Assembly: GCA_020634885.1 (NCBI GenBank)
Contig: JACKAW010000010.1
Coordinates: 24,233 to 88,232 of the forward strand
Source: Anaerolineales bacterium
GTDB lineage: Bacteria; Chloroflexota; Anaerolineae; Anaerolineales; Villigracilaceae
DNA: 64,000 nucleotides
Direction of reading: 5' to 3'
The notes under the pieces are model-generated. The model was not told the origin of the DNA, made no database searches, and saw only the letters and a program-made list of their open reading frames with translations. The position numbers and the translations under genes were made by a program. Shown here piece by piece: positions 45,728-53,995 of this stretch (its first letter is position 1; the number at the start of each line of letters is the position of its first letter).

Positions 45728-46974
45728 TATGGTGCAATGACCGTGCCGGGGGGGATTTCCACATCCTTTGGCAGAATGACAATGCCATCACGAACATACC
45801 ACTTTTCATTATCAATTTCCGTATTACGCGGAAACGGCTTGATCGTTACATTTTCGCCAATACGCACATTCTTATCAAGGATCGCGCCCTCAATATGACA
45901 ATTTGCTCCAACCCCAATAGGAAGCCCACCCCAGTCTCGTTCAAAATAATCTGACCCCATCACAATGGAATCTTTGATCACACACCCGGCAAAAATCTGT
46001 GTGCGAATGCCCAAAATCGAATGCTCAATATTCGACTTCAGCACCCGACTTCCTTCTGCAATCAAGACATCCTTTAGTTTGCTATCTTCCACAATCGAAG
46101 CGGGGAGATAGCGGGTATCTGTATAAATGGGAAGTTTGGCATCATAAAAATTAAAGGGTGCGTCTGCACGCGTCAGCATCAAATTGGTTTCATAAAAAGA
46201 GCGGATCGTTCCAATATCCTGCCAGTAATCATCAAAATCAAAACCGTACACCTGGTGAGTCTTTATCGCCGCCGGAATAATATCGCCGCCAAAATCATCA
46301 TGATCAGGGAATTTATCGATCAAATCTGCAAGCACTCTGGTATTGAACATGTAAATACCCATCGAACCCAGGTACGGTCGTTCGGGATCGTCACGACTGA
46401 CAAATTTTTTCTGGATGTCTGGATCTTTGGGCTTTTCAAAGAAATCGGATATCTTCCCATCGGATTCACGCTTCAAGACTCCAAAGCGGCTTGCCTCTTC
46501 CTTCGCAACCGGTTGCACCGCGACGGTGATATCTGCCTTATTGTTCCAGTGAAATTCCGCCATCGCCTTGTAATTCATACGGTAAAGATGATCTCCCGCA
46601 AGGATAAGCACATAGCTCGCACCCGTTGCCAGAATTTCCATCATCTGCTTGCGGACGGCATCGGCTGTGCCCTGATACCAGTCGGCGCTGTCCATCGTCT
46701 GCTCGGCAGCCCAGATCTGCACCCAACCTTGGTGGAATGAATCGAAATTGTAGGTGCGGGTAATATGCCGGTGCAAAGAAACCGAGTTAAATTGAGTCAG
46801 GATCGCAATACGAAAAATCTCTGAGTTGATGCAATTACTAATGGGAATATCAATGAGCCTGTATTTTCCAGCAATGGGGACGGCTGGTTTCGACCTCATC
46901 TGTGTGAGCGGATATAAACGCGCTCCACGACCTCCCCCAAGAATGACTGCCAGAACCTCGTTGTACGACGCCAT
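45727..46974 (-). CDS. glgC: Glucose-1-phosphate adenylyltransferase
   Basis: Makes ADP-glucose, the glycogen precursor, from glucose-1-phosphate and ATP. A 415-residue enzyme with VILGGGRGARLYPLT at the N-terminus, RSKPAVPIAGKYRLIDIPIS, WYQGTADAVRKQ, LAGDHLYRMNY, and a C-terminal left-handed beta-helix with hexapeptide-like repeats. GGGAGG lies 5 nt before the ATG. Other glycogen genes are not in the window apart from the phosphohexomutase. Confidence 0.95.
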   Translation of the reverse strand: MASYNEVLAVILGGGRGARLYPLTQMRSKPAVPIAGKYRLIDIPISNCINSEIFRIAILTQFNSVSLHRHITRTYNFDSFHQGWVQIWAAEQTMDSADWYQGTADAVRKQMMEILATGASYVLILAGDHLYRMNYKAMAEFHWNNKADITVAVQPVAKEEASRFGVLKRESDGKISDFFEKPKDPDIQKKFVSRDDPERPYLGSMGIYMFNTRVLADLIDKFPDHDDFGGDIIPAAIKTHQVYGFDFDDYWQDIGTIRSFYETNLMLTRADAPFNFYDAKLPIYTDTRYLPASIVEDSKLKDVLIAEGSRVLKSNIEHSILGIRTQIFAGCVIKDSIVMGSDYFERDWGGLPIGVGANCHIEGAILDKNVRIGENVTIKPFPRNTEIDNEKWYVRDGIVILPKDVEIPPGTVIAP

Positions 46975-47012
46975 AAAAACCTCCCGGAATGTGGTGAGTT
47001 TTTGTTATGCGT

Positions 47013-47120
47013 CTATTTTACTCCACCCTTCATCCGGCGAAGGCGGTGAAACACATACACGAAGGGATATGCCAAAAGTATGAGGATATCAAAAAGAATA
47101 AAGAAAAATTGGAGCTTCAC
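47013..47120 (-). CDS. Putative 35-residue membrane peptide upstream of glgC
   Basis: A short frame starting at GTG encodes MKLQFFFILFDILILLAYPF followed by VYVFHRLRRMKGGVK: one hydrophobic helix then a basic end, a typical small membrane protein shape. It starts 1 nt after the stop of another small frame and lies 38 nt before glgC. The ribosome site is weak, so this is tentative. Confidence 0.33.
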   Translation of the reverse strand: MKLQFFFILFDILILLAYPFVYVFHRLRRMKGGVK

Positions 47121-47121
47121 G

Positions 47122-47268
47122 TCAAACCTGCCTTTTACTAAACAGAGACATACCTATTATTACAGCCAAGGTCACGCTCAAAGCTGCCCTCCCCGGCGCA
47201 GGAAACAACTTTGCTACTGTAATAACATATACGAATAAAATGGAAGTTCCGTTACCATCCTTTTTCAT
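47122..47268 (-). CDS. Putative 48-residue small protein upstream of glgC
   Basis: An ATG frame preceded by GGAG at 8 nt encodes MKKDGNGTSILFVYVITVAK and then a second hydrophobic stretch (ALSVTLAVIIGMSLFSKRQV). The composition suits a small membrane protein, but no homology can be judged here. It fills the otherwise empty 400-nt region between glgC and tRNA-Leu. Confidence 0.3.
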   Translation of the reverse strand: MKKDGNGTSILFVYVITVAKLFPAPGRAALSVTLAVIIGMSLFSKRQV

Positions 47269-47317
47269 TCTATAACTCCGCTGAATACAAGTCAATTACG
47301 GAGAGGGGATTTATATA

Positions 47318-47347
47318 AAAATCAAACGTCCTCCATTTCGGAGGACG
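47318..47347 (-). terminator. Terminator of the tRNA-Leu transcript
   Basis: On the minus strand, CGTCCTCC-GAAAT-GGAGGACG is followed by TTTGATTTTT, about 28 nt beyond the tRNA 3' end. Confidence 0.75.
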
Positions 47348-47375
47348 CTGCAAAGGGGTGCGGTATAATCCGCTG

Positions 47376-47458
47376 TGCCGAAGGAGGGAATCGAACCCTC
47401 ATTCCCGGAGGGAACACGATTTTGAGTCGTGCGCGTCTGCCTATTCCGCCACTTCGGC
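47376..47458 (-). tRNA. tRNA-Leu (anticodon CAA)
   Basis: The minus strand reads GCCGAAG as the 5' acceptor arm and CTTCGGC plus discriminator A at the 3' end. The anticodon arm is CACGA-CTCAAAA-TCGTG, giving anticodon CAA (reads UUG). A variable-arm hairpin (TTCCCTCCGGGAA) and T arm with GGTTCGATTCC are present. The 83-nt length and long variable arm fit class II tRNA-Leu. CCA is not encoded. Confidence 0.96.
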
Positions 47459-47493
47459 TTGATTGTCTGCCCCAGTCTCACGGGGCGAACGCA

Positions 47494-47521
47494 AGTATAC
47501 CACTCCCAAACATAAGGTCAA
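47494..47521 (-). promoter_or_regulatory. Promoter of tRNA-Leu
   Basis: On the minus strand, TTGACC (47521-47516), a 16-nt spacer and TATACT (47499-47494) lie upstream of the tRNA, with start expected near 47487. The -35 box overlaps the ribosome-binding region of the divergent YchF-like gene. Confidence 0.65.
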
Positions 47522-47523
47522 GA

Positions 47524-48582
47524 ATGAAACTAGGAATTATCGGACTGCCCCAATCTGGAAAAACCACCCTCTTCAACGCCCTCACCCGTGGAAACGCCCC
47601 CACCACCGCCTCAGCCGGACGCATCGAAGTTCACCAAGCCGTGGTGGATGTGCCCGACCCGCGTGTGGACACACTCTCAAAAATGTTCAACCCGCGCAAG
47701 ACGATCTACACCAAAGTTGCCTACGCCGACATCGCCGGTTTGGATAGCGGCTCTGCCAAAACCGGAATTTCGGGTCAATTATTGAATCATCTTAACCAAA
47801 TGGATGCGCTAATTCTGGTTGTACGCGCCTTTGAAAATGATAACGTAGCACACCCAAATGGCAGCATCAATCCACTGCGCGATGTGGATACGATGACCAG
47901 CGAACTTCTCTTAAATGATCTCATTGCTGTGGAACGCAAACTGGAACGATTAACTGACGAACGCAAAAAAGGCGGCACCGATAAAACATTGAACGCCCGC
48001 CATACCGAATTGTTCGAGAAAATGCACACGGCGCTCTCTGATAACAAACCCCTGCGTGACCTGGAATACACAGCCGATGAAGAGAAGGAACTTTCCAGCT
48101 TCGGTCTACTCACCCGCAAACGCTTGCTGACCGTGTTTAACCTTGGCGAAAGCGACTCTGCACCCGAAGCAAAGCTCGATCATCCATCTGTGGCGTTGAT
48201 GGGCAAACTTGAAATGGAAATTGCCCAACTGCCGCCCGATGATGCGGCGGTATTTATGGAAGAATACGGCATCAAAGAACTCAGCCTCAACCGCATGATC
48301 AACCTCTCTTACGAACTGCTGAACGAGCAAACCTTCTTTACTGTTGGTGAAGATGAAGTGCGGGCATGGGTCACCCACCGTGGGGCGACCGCACAGGAAG
48401 CGGCAGGTGAAATTCACACCGATCTTTCGCGTGGATTCGTTCGAGCCGAGGTGGTGGCTTATGAGGACCTCGTCACTCTCGGGTCCATGAATGAAGCGAA
48501 GGCAAAAGGGAAGTTCCGCCTCGAAGGCAAGGAATACATCGTCAACGATGGCGATATCATGCACGTTCGTTCAAGTTTATAA
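47524..48582 (+). CDS. YchF-like GTPase/ATPase
   Basis: A 352-residue P-loop protein of the Obg/YchF group: Walker A GLPQSGKTTLFNALTRG, ADIAGL in the G3 position, and a C-terminal DUF933/TGS-type domain (FFTVGEDEVRAWVTHRGATA through EYIVNDGDIMHVR). YchF proteins associate with ribosomes and stress responses. ATG 47524 (AAGG 7 nt upstream) was chosen because the longer frame from 47422 runs through the tRNA gene. Confidence 0.9.
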   Translation: MKLGIIGLPQSGKTTLFNALTRGNAPTTASAGRIEVHQAVVDVPDPRVDTLSKMFNPRKTIYTKVAYADIAGLDSGSAKTGISGQLLNHLNQMDALILVVRAFENDNVAHPNGSINPLRDVDTMTSELLLNDLIAVERKLERLTDERKKGGTDKTLNARHTELFEKMHTALSDNKPLRDLEYTADEEKELSSFGLLTRKRLLTVFNLGESDSAPEAKLDHPSVALMGKLEMEIAQLPPDDAAVFMEEYGIKELSLNRMINLSYELLNEQTFFTVGEDEVRAWVTHRGATAQEAAGEIHTDLSRGFVRAEVVAYEDLVTLGSMNEAKAKGKFRLEGKEYIVNDGDIMHVRSSL

Positions 48583-48590
48583 TTATAAGC

Positions 48591-48611
48591 AGGGACACTT
48601 CCAGTGTCCCT
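48591..48611. repeat. Short palindrome between ychF-like gene and pepF
   Basis: AGGGACACT-TCC-AGTGTCCCT is a perfect 9-bp stem in the short gap before the peptidase gene. It resembles the GTAG-edged palindromes elsewhere, but the edge here is GCAG. Confidence 0.5.
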
Positions 48612-48635
48612 GTACTATTTATACAAGGAGACATG

Positions 48636-50537
48636 ATGGCATATAAACTTTCAAAGTGGGATCTTACCCAAATCTACCCGGGTTATGACAGCCCGGAATT
48701 GCAAAGCGCCTTCGACATGATCGAAGAACAAGTGGCATCCTTTGAGGGCGTGCGTGACAAGCTCAAGCCAGATATGCCCGCCGACCAGTTCGTGGAAGTA
48801 TTGAAAGCCAGCGAAGCGATGACGCGCATCGGCAACAAACTTTATTCGTTTGCTGGGCTTTCTTTTACCGCCGACACACAAGACCAGAAAGCACAGGCGT
48901 TGCAGGCACGCGCCATGCAATTCCTTGCAGAGATCGAAAACCGCACCCTGTTCTTTGGGTTGTGGTGGAAAGACCTGGACGAAGAGAATTCCAAACGATT
49001 AATGGAAACCGCCGGTGATTACCGCTACTACCTCGAAGCGATGCGAAATTTCAAACCGCACACCCTGAGCGAAGCCGAAGAAAAGGTGGTCAACCTCAAA
49101 AATGTGACCGGCGTGAACGCACTCGGAAACCTGTACGACTCCATTACGAACCGTTACATGTTCAAGATGAAAGTCGGCGGCAAAGAAAAAGAAATGACTG
49201 CTGCAGAGTTATTTTCCTACCGCTACAGCACAGACCCCGCCGTCCGCGCCGCGAGCTATCAATCACAGTTCAAGATCTACGCGGAGGATGGTCCCATCCT
49301 TGGGCAGATCTACCAGACCATTCTGCGTGACTGGCACAGCGAGAACGTGAACTTGCGCAAGTTCAAGAATTCCATTGCCCCACGCAACCTGAACAATGAC
49401 ATTCCCGACGAAGCCGTGGAAGCGCTGCTCTCCGTCGCGCGCAAGAATGTGGGCATTTTCCAGCGTTACTTCAAGATGAAAGCCAAACATCTCGGCGTAA
49501 AGCAGATGCGCCGTTACGACATCTATGCGCCGATTGCTGCATCGAAGAAAACTTACGAATGGGATGAAGCCGTGACGATGGTGCTGGATGCCTTCAACAA
49601 CTTCTCGCCCAAAGTAGCAGAGCTCGCCAAACGTGTGTTTGACCAAAGCCGCATTGACAGCGAAATTCGCAAGGGCAAGCGCGGCGGCGCATTCTGTTGG
49701 GGCTTTTTGCCCGAAGAGACGCCCTATGTGCTGGTGAACTACCAGGGCACCGGACGTGAAGTTGCCACCCTTGCCCACGAACTTGGTCATGCCATCCATG
49801 CGATGCTGGCGGAACACCATAGCGTATTCACTTTCCATTCATCCCTGCCACTGGCTGAGACCGCATCCACCTTTGCCGAAATGGTCTTGATCGACAAACT
49901 TCTCACCGAAGAAAGCGACGAAACCGTCCGCCGCGATATTCTCTTCAAGCAAATGGATGATGCCTACGCCACCATCATGCGCCAATCTTATTTTGCGCTG
50001 TTCGAAAAGACTGCACATGAAATGGTGCAGAAGAACGCCTCAGTGGATGACCTGAGCAACGCCTATCTTGAAAACCTCAAGGAACAATTTGGTGACGCAC
50101 TCGAAGTGAGCGATGAATTCAAATGGGAATGGGTCGGCATTCCGCACATTTATCAGGTTCCCTTCTATGTGTATGCCTACGCTTTCGGTCAGTTGCTTGT
50201 TTTGGCGCTGTACCAGCAATTTAAAGCCGAAGGCGAATCTTTCAAGCCGAAGTATCTCAAGATCCTTTCCGCGGGCGGGTCAGAAGCCCCCGAACGCATC
50301 TTGAGCGAAGCTGGAATCAACATCCGCGACCCGAAATTCTGGCAGGGTGGTTTCGATGTGTTGGAAAAACTGGTGAGCGAGTTGGAAGCTCTGCCCGTGG
50401 CAAAACCCGCCAAGGCAAAGAAACCCGCCGCGAAGAAAGCAGTCAAGAAAGCCAAACCCGCAGCGAAAAAGGTCGCCAAGAAAACAGTGACCAAGAAAGC
50501 CCCCGCGAAGAAAGTTGCTGGAAAGAAAAAGAAGTAA
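48636..50537 (+). CDS. M3-family oligoendopeptidase (PepF-like) with lysine-rich tail
   Basis: A 633-residue zinc metallopeptidase that cleaves short peptides. Zinc motif HELGH (H381 to H385) lies in LAHELGHAIHAML, with the third ligand in PLAETASTFAEM. Residues 1-585 match the usual family length. The last 46 or so residues are an added tail of Lys, Ala and Pro (KAKKPAAKKAVKKAKPAAKK and similar), resembling histone H1 C-termini. ATG 48636 gives AAGGAG a 5-nt spacing, better than 48633. Confidence 0.92.
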   Translation: MAYKLSKWDLTQIYPGYDSPELQSAFDMIEEQVASFEGVRDKLKPDMPADQFVEVLKASEAMTRIGNKLYSFAGLSFTADTQDQKAQALQARAMQFLAEIENRTLFFGLWWKDLDEENSKRLMETAGDYRYYLEAMRNFKPHTLSEAEEKVVNLKNVTGVNALGNLYDSITNRYMFKMKVGGKEKEMTAAELFSYRYSTDPAVRAASYQSQFKIYAEDGPILGQIYQTILRDWHSENVNLRKFKNSIAPRNLNNDIPDEAVEALLSVARKNVGIFQRYFKMKAKHLGVKQMRRYDIYAPIAASKKTYEWDEAVTMVLDAFNNFSPKVAELAKRVFDQSRIDSEIRKGKRGGAFCWGFLPEETPYVLVNYQGTGREVATLAHELGHAIHAMLAEHHSVFTFHSSLPLAETASTFAEMVLIDKLLTEESDETVRRDILFKQMDDAYATIMRQSYFALFEKTAHEMVQKNASVDDLSNAYLENLKEQFGDALEVSDEFKWEWVGIPHIYQVPFYVYAYAFGQLLVLALYQQFKAEGESFKPKYLKILSAGGSEAPERILSEAGINIRDPKFWQGGFDVLEKLVSELEALPVAKPAKAKKPAAKKAVKKAKPAAKKVAKKTVTKKAPAKKVAGKKKK

Positions 50538-50539
50538 TC

Positions 50540-50571
50540 AAAAAGACCCGGCTTGTCACCGGGTCTTTTTG
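50540..50571 (+). terminator. Terminator after pepF
   Basis: AAAAAGACCCGG and CCGGGTCTTTTT form a 12-bp stem around a 7-nt loop. Confidence 0.93.
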
Positions 50572-50601
50572 TATTCTAACGTAGAGAATAGATAACAATT
50601 T

Positions 50602-50700
50602 TTGACCACAGATAAACACAGATAAACAGGATTAGAGATTTATTTTAGAACAAATCCATTTTCTAAATCTGTGTCAATCTGCGTTCATCTGTGGTGAATT
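50602..50700. repeat. Imperfect inverted repeat with CACAGATAAA motifs
   Basis: ACCACAGATAAACACAGATA at about 50605 is mirrored by ATCTGTGTCAATCTGCGTTC and ATCTGTGGT at about 50665-50696. The arms are short direct repeats of a 10-11 nt unit. It lies in the noncoding gap between pepF and the PBP-like gene, with no gene in it. The motif is familiar to me as a dispersed intergenic repeat in varied bacterial genomes. Confidence 0.6.
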
Positions 50701-50740
50701 TCGACAAGATTTCTTATCCATAACTGACGTTATTCTAAGT

Positions 50741-50797
50741 GTAGGTCAGGCTTTTAAGCTGACAAATCTAATTGGCGGGTTACAAACCCGCCCCTAC
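50741..50797. repeat. Inverted pair of REP-like palindromes overlapping a stop codon
   Basis: GTAG precedes GTCAGGCTT-TT-AAGCTGAC. Shortly after, GGCGGGTT-ACA-AACCCGCC is followed by CCTAC. The outer edges are GTAG and CTAC. The right edge supplies the TAG stop (50794-50796) of the PBP-like gene on the minus strand. Confidence 0.6.
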
Positions 50798-53322
50798 TTC
50801 ACCGTCACCTGAATGACCGCCGTGTCCACTTTTTTATCCTCGCGGATGACGATCAATTGCACAGCATACAAACCTTCCAACTCAATGGTATCCCACTCGG
50901 CAAGCGGACCGCCATCCACGGGTGTGGTGATATCGGTTCCAAGCTGGATCCACTCCTGCGGGTTGAGCCCCTTACCCACCTGCACCCGATATGATTGAAA
51001 CCCCTCCCCAGATGCAGTCCCAAGGATGAGCACCTTGCCATCTACATCCGCGAATAATTGAGGGGCGGTGATGTTGGCATATGGCTTGACGGGCGGCGCC
51101 TGAATGGCATCGTATGATTCCGGCGGGATGGCAACCCCCGCAGACCGTGCCCAATCACGCGCTTCATCAGGGATGAGCATATAAATACGCCGATCCACCA
51201 ATTCAGGCGGAGTGAACACCGTGGCAAGCAGCCCCGTTTCACGGTTAACCGAAAGCTCCTCGAACATATTATCCGCCTGAGTCGGTTCACTGCCGTTGAG
51301 GAAGATTTCCGTCACTAACGTGGTGCATTCTTGTGTGGGCAGCATTCCGCTGGGGTCACAAACCGTCATCGGAGAAATGCCTTGCGGCGTAGACCAGCCA
51401 TCTTCAGAAAAACCTTCAGATGCGATCTGAGTCAGCGCACTCCATAACGAAGCCGGGTATCGCGGCGCGACCGCATCCTCTTCACCGCGCACACCCGTCC
51501 ACACGGCAACCGAAATATTTGGGGTATACCCAACCACCCAGGCATCTTTGCCATCCGCAGTCTGCCCGGGCTTCACTCCGGCGGGTCTGCCGATCTCCAG
51601 CACATTTTGCTGCCCCCAGGTATTCCAACGAGCCGGCTCATCGCTCAACACATTCGTCATCAAATACGCCATGGCGGGCGTCACCACGGTTTGCGCTTCG
51701 GGCAAAGACCAATCGAGCAGCACGCCATGATCCACGCCTTCCACCCGTAAAATCGTTACCGGCGAAAATTCATCATTCACATATTGACCAAAGCGTACCC
51801 CCTGCGTGCCAAACGAACCATACGCACTGGCAAGATCGAGCATTCCAACTTCTTGTGAGCCGGTCGCGGGGTTCACATCCAACCCAAAGGACGAAGCGAT
51901 CTTCGCCACATTCTCAGCACCCATCTGCGCTTGCAGCCTTGCCGCCGGAACCTGATAATCATTTGCCAGCGCCATGCGCAAACGCATCGGTCCGTGATAT
52001 TCGCCGTCAAAGTTTTGGATGGTTTCAACACCGGGAATATCCCACACCAACGAAGCAGGACTCAAGCCGCGGGTGAATCCTGTGAGGTAGACAAACGCAT
52101 CCAAACCTGACCCGGGGTTGTGAACACTGACCAGGGGGGTTTCTACGCCTTGAACGGTCTCCCCCACCATCGCCAGCACCTGCCCCGTGTTCGGGTCGAG
52201 AACGACAACACTCGCGGACGAATCAGGGTAGGTGTTCGCAGGCGGCAGAGACGGTAAAACCCGTGCGGCTTCACAATCATTTGCGGGGTCGGGCAAACCG
52301 GCGAGACGTGCCGCATACACTTCGGTGAGACAGGCGGCATCTTTCTGCAAGTCGTAATCCAATGTAGAGATGACAATGATGCCGCCGCGTTCAATGCGCG
52401 CGCGTGAGACTTGCGAATCGGCTTGGGCGAGGAGCAGGTTGACGAAGGCAGGAGCAACCCGGGGCGGAGTCTGCGGCGGTGCGGCGAAGGGCGGATTCTC
52501 TATGAGGGCGGCGGCAACTTCTGTAGGGGGAGCCAGCCCCAGGTCGTGCATCACATACAGCACTTCCCGTCCACGTTGAATGGCGACAAGCGGGGCATCG
52601 TGCGGGTTGAGGGCGGGCGTTTCGCTGACGGCGGCGAGGATGGCGCACTCGGCGAGGGTAAGTTCGCTGGCGGGTTTGCCAAAATATAGCTGCGAGGCGG
52701 CATCAAGACCGTAGGCGTAATTGCCGAAGTTGGCGCTGTTGAGATACCACTCCATGACCTGTGTGCGCCCAAATTGAGAGGTGATCTGCGCGGCGAGCAA
52801 GCGTTCGCGGACGGCGCGTGTGATGGTGGGCGGCTCGTTGTAGAGCATGAGGTCGATGGCGATTTTTTGAGCGAGGGTTGGGTGCAGGTCTGGGTTGGTG
52901 AGACCTTCGAGCGAGTAGCCGGAATGTTTGTCGAACTGCGGGTCGGCGGCGGCGATGACGGCGTTGAGCATCTGCTCTGGAATGTATTGCGCGTTCTGTG
53001 CGCTGATGGGGATGTACCGGCGCGGCGATTCAGACGGCGCGAAGGTGGCAAGCAACTGCAAGCCGGTGCGGTCATAAATGCGGGTGGGTTGCAGCAGCAA
53101 CCCATCGGGCGGGTTGAGCAGGCGCGGAAGAATGGCAGTGGAGGGTAGATCGCGGGTAGTTTCTGCATACGCGAACGCACCAAGGATGATGGCAGACCCA
53201 AGCAAGATGGAAAGTAGCAAGCCCACGCTTAGAATAGTATTGCGTGAGCGGTTCTCGCTGCGTTTTTGTTTGTGTAGTCTGCGTGTTCTTCGCGCCCGCA
53301 GAATGGGTAAAGTGGAAGGCAT
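50794..53322 (-). CDS. Class A penicillin-binding-protein homologue with degenerate active sites
   Basis: An 842-residue protein with basic N-terminus, membrane helix (about 29-52), a GT51-like domain (about 75-260), a transpeptidase-like domain (about 370-640) and a beta-rich C-terminal domain. Family motifs are recognisable but altered. The GT51 motif reads AADPQF-DKHSG, so the catalytic Glu of EDxxFxxHxG is Ala126. SxxK reads SGLD, with Lys replaced by Asp408. SxN reads DYQ (455-457). KTG reads KPG (584-586). Surrounding sequence (YLNSANFGNYAYG, DAWVVGYTP) is well kept, so this is not random decay. It probably lacks both enzyme activities and may act as a scaffold or regulator. Confidence 0.87.
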   Translation of the reverse strand: MPSTLPILRARRTRRLHKQKRSENRSRNTILSVGLLLSILLGSAIILGAFAYAETTRDLPSTAILPRLLNPPDGLLLQPTRIYDRTGLQLLATFAPSESPRRYIPISAQNAQYIPEQMLNAVIAAADPQFDKHSGYSLEGLTNPDLHPTLAQKIAIDLMLYNEPPTITRAVRERLLAAQITSQFGRTQVMEWYLNSANFGNYAYGLDAASQLYFGKPASELTLAECAILAAVSETPALNPHDAPLVAIQRGREVLYVMHDLGLAPPTEVAAALIENPPFAAPPQTPPRVAPAFVNLLLAQADSQVSRARIERGGIIVISTLDYDLQKDAACLTEVYAARLAGLPDPANDCEAARVLPSLPPANTYPDSSASVVVLDPNTGQVLAMVGETVQGVETPLVSVHNPGSGLDAFVYLTGFTRGLSPASLVWDIPGVETIQNFDGEYHGPMRLRMALANDYQVPAARLQAQMGAENVAKIASSFGLDVNPATGSQEVGMLDLASAYGSFGTQGVRFGQYVNDEFSPVTILRVEGVDHGVLLDWSLPEAQTVVTPAMAYLMTNVLSDEPARWNTWGQQNVLEIGRPAGVKPGQTADGKDAWVVGYTPNISVAVWTGVRGEEDAVAPRYPASLWSALTQIASEGFSEDGWSTPQGISPMTVCDPSGMLPTQECTTLVTEIFLNGSEPTQADNMFEELSVNRETGLLATVFTPPELVDRRIYMLIPDEARDWARSAGVAIPPESYDAIQAPPVKPYANITAPQLFADVDGKVLILGTASGEGFQSYRVQVGKGLNPQEWIQLGTDITTPVDGGPLAEWDTIELEGLYAVQLIVIREDKKVDTAVIQVTVK

Positions 53323-53386
53323 GTGGGTAGTATATTGTTTTTTTAGCGATTTGGGGAAGTCACAAACCGGCGGCGTGGATACTGGT

Positions 53387-53668
53387 ATGAAATTCCAACA
53401 TCAACGCATCAGTACCCCCATGAGCGAACAACCTCCTAAAATCATTTTCAACCCGGATGGCAATGGAGCAGGCGATGCCTGTGTGCCCAACATCAGCCCC
53501 GCCGAGCGCAAGAAACGCATGGACTTCGGCATCCTCCAGCTTGTGATCGCCTTTGGTATCCTCGCTGCCATGCTCTATTTCGGTGTGGATAAGTTCTGGC
53601 GTTTGCCGCTTTTTGCCATGTTCTCTGCCGGAGCCGTTTCCATCTTTCAAGCTCTTGATAAAACCTGA
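53387..53668 (+). CDS. Small two-helix membrane protein
   Basis: A 93-residue protein (82 if ATG 53420 is used). A polar N-terminus with NPDGNGAGDACVPNISPAER is followed by two hydrophobic segments (FGILQLVIAFGILAAMLYFG and LPLFAMFSAGAVSIFQAL). Family not recognised. It is divergent from the PBP-like gene, with its start 64 nt away, and a second tiny membrane-protein frame follows 12 nt after its stop. Confidence 0.6.
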   Translation: MKFQHQRISTPMSEQPPKIIFNPDGNGAGDACVPNISPAERKKRMDFGILQLVIAFGILAAMLYFGVDKFWRLPLFAMFSAGAVSIFQALDKT

Positions 53669-53680
53669 GTAGCCCTCGCC

Positions 53681-53830
53681 ATGCGTAGTGTACGCATCAC
53701 CTCCGATAAATATGAGCGGGTAAAAGACTCAGCCGAAGACGCAAAGATCAAACGTCAGGCACGGAAGGTCATCATCAAAGGCAGTCTTGTTGGGCTGGCA
53801 ATTACAGCCGCCATCATGTTGATTCCCTAA
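53681..53830 (+). CDS. Putative 49-residue single-helix membrane protein
   Basis: ATG 53681 opens a 49-codon frame: basic and acidic N-terminal part (MRSVRITSDKYERVKDSAED), then KVIIKGSLVGLAITAAIMLI and a terminal proline. The tail-anchored shape and the following terminator support a real gene. It has no clear ribosome site and may be coupled to the upstream gene. Confidence 0.45.
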   Translation: MRSVRITSDKYERVKDSAEDAKIKRQARKVIIKGSLVGLAITAAIMLIP

Positions 53831-53848
53831 CCTGTACCCATCGTCCGC

Positions 53849-53882
53849 AAAACGCTCTGCCCGCAAAGCAGGGCGTTTTTCT
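53849..53882 (+). terminator. Terminator after the small membrane genes
   Basis: AAAACGCTCTGC and GCAGGGCGTTTTT form an 11-12 bp stem with one mismatch around a 7-nt loop, then TTTCTTT. Confidence 0.8.
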
Positions 53883-53899
53883 TTGCCAATCGCATGGCG

Positions 53900-53905
53900 T
53901 ATAAT
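53900..53905 (+). promoter_or_regulatory. Candidate -10 box for surE
   Basis: TATAAT about 90 nt before surE. No convincing -35. The leader between them contains decayed REP-like sequence ending in GGGTCGCCCCTAC (53955-53967). Confidence 0.35.
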
Positions 53906-53995
53906 CGTAAGAGCGACCCTTCATGATCGTCAGGCTAACTTGCTTTCACAGGGCGGGTCGCCCCTACAACCAATATCAAAATCGGAAAACCACCC

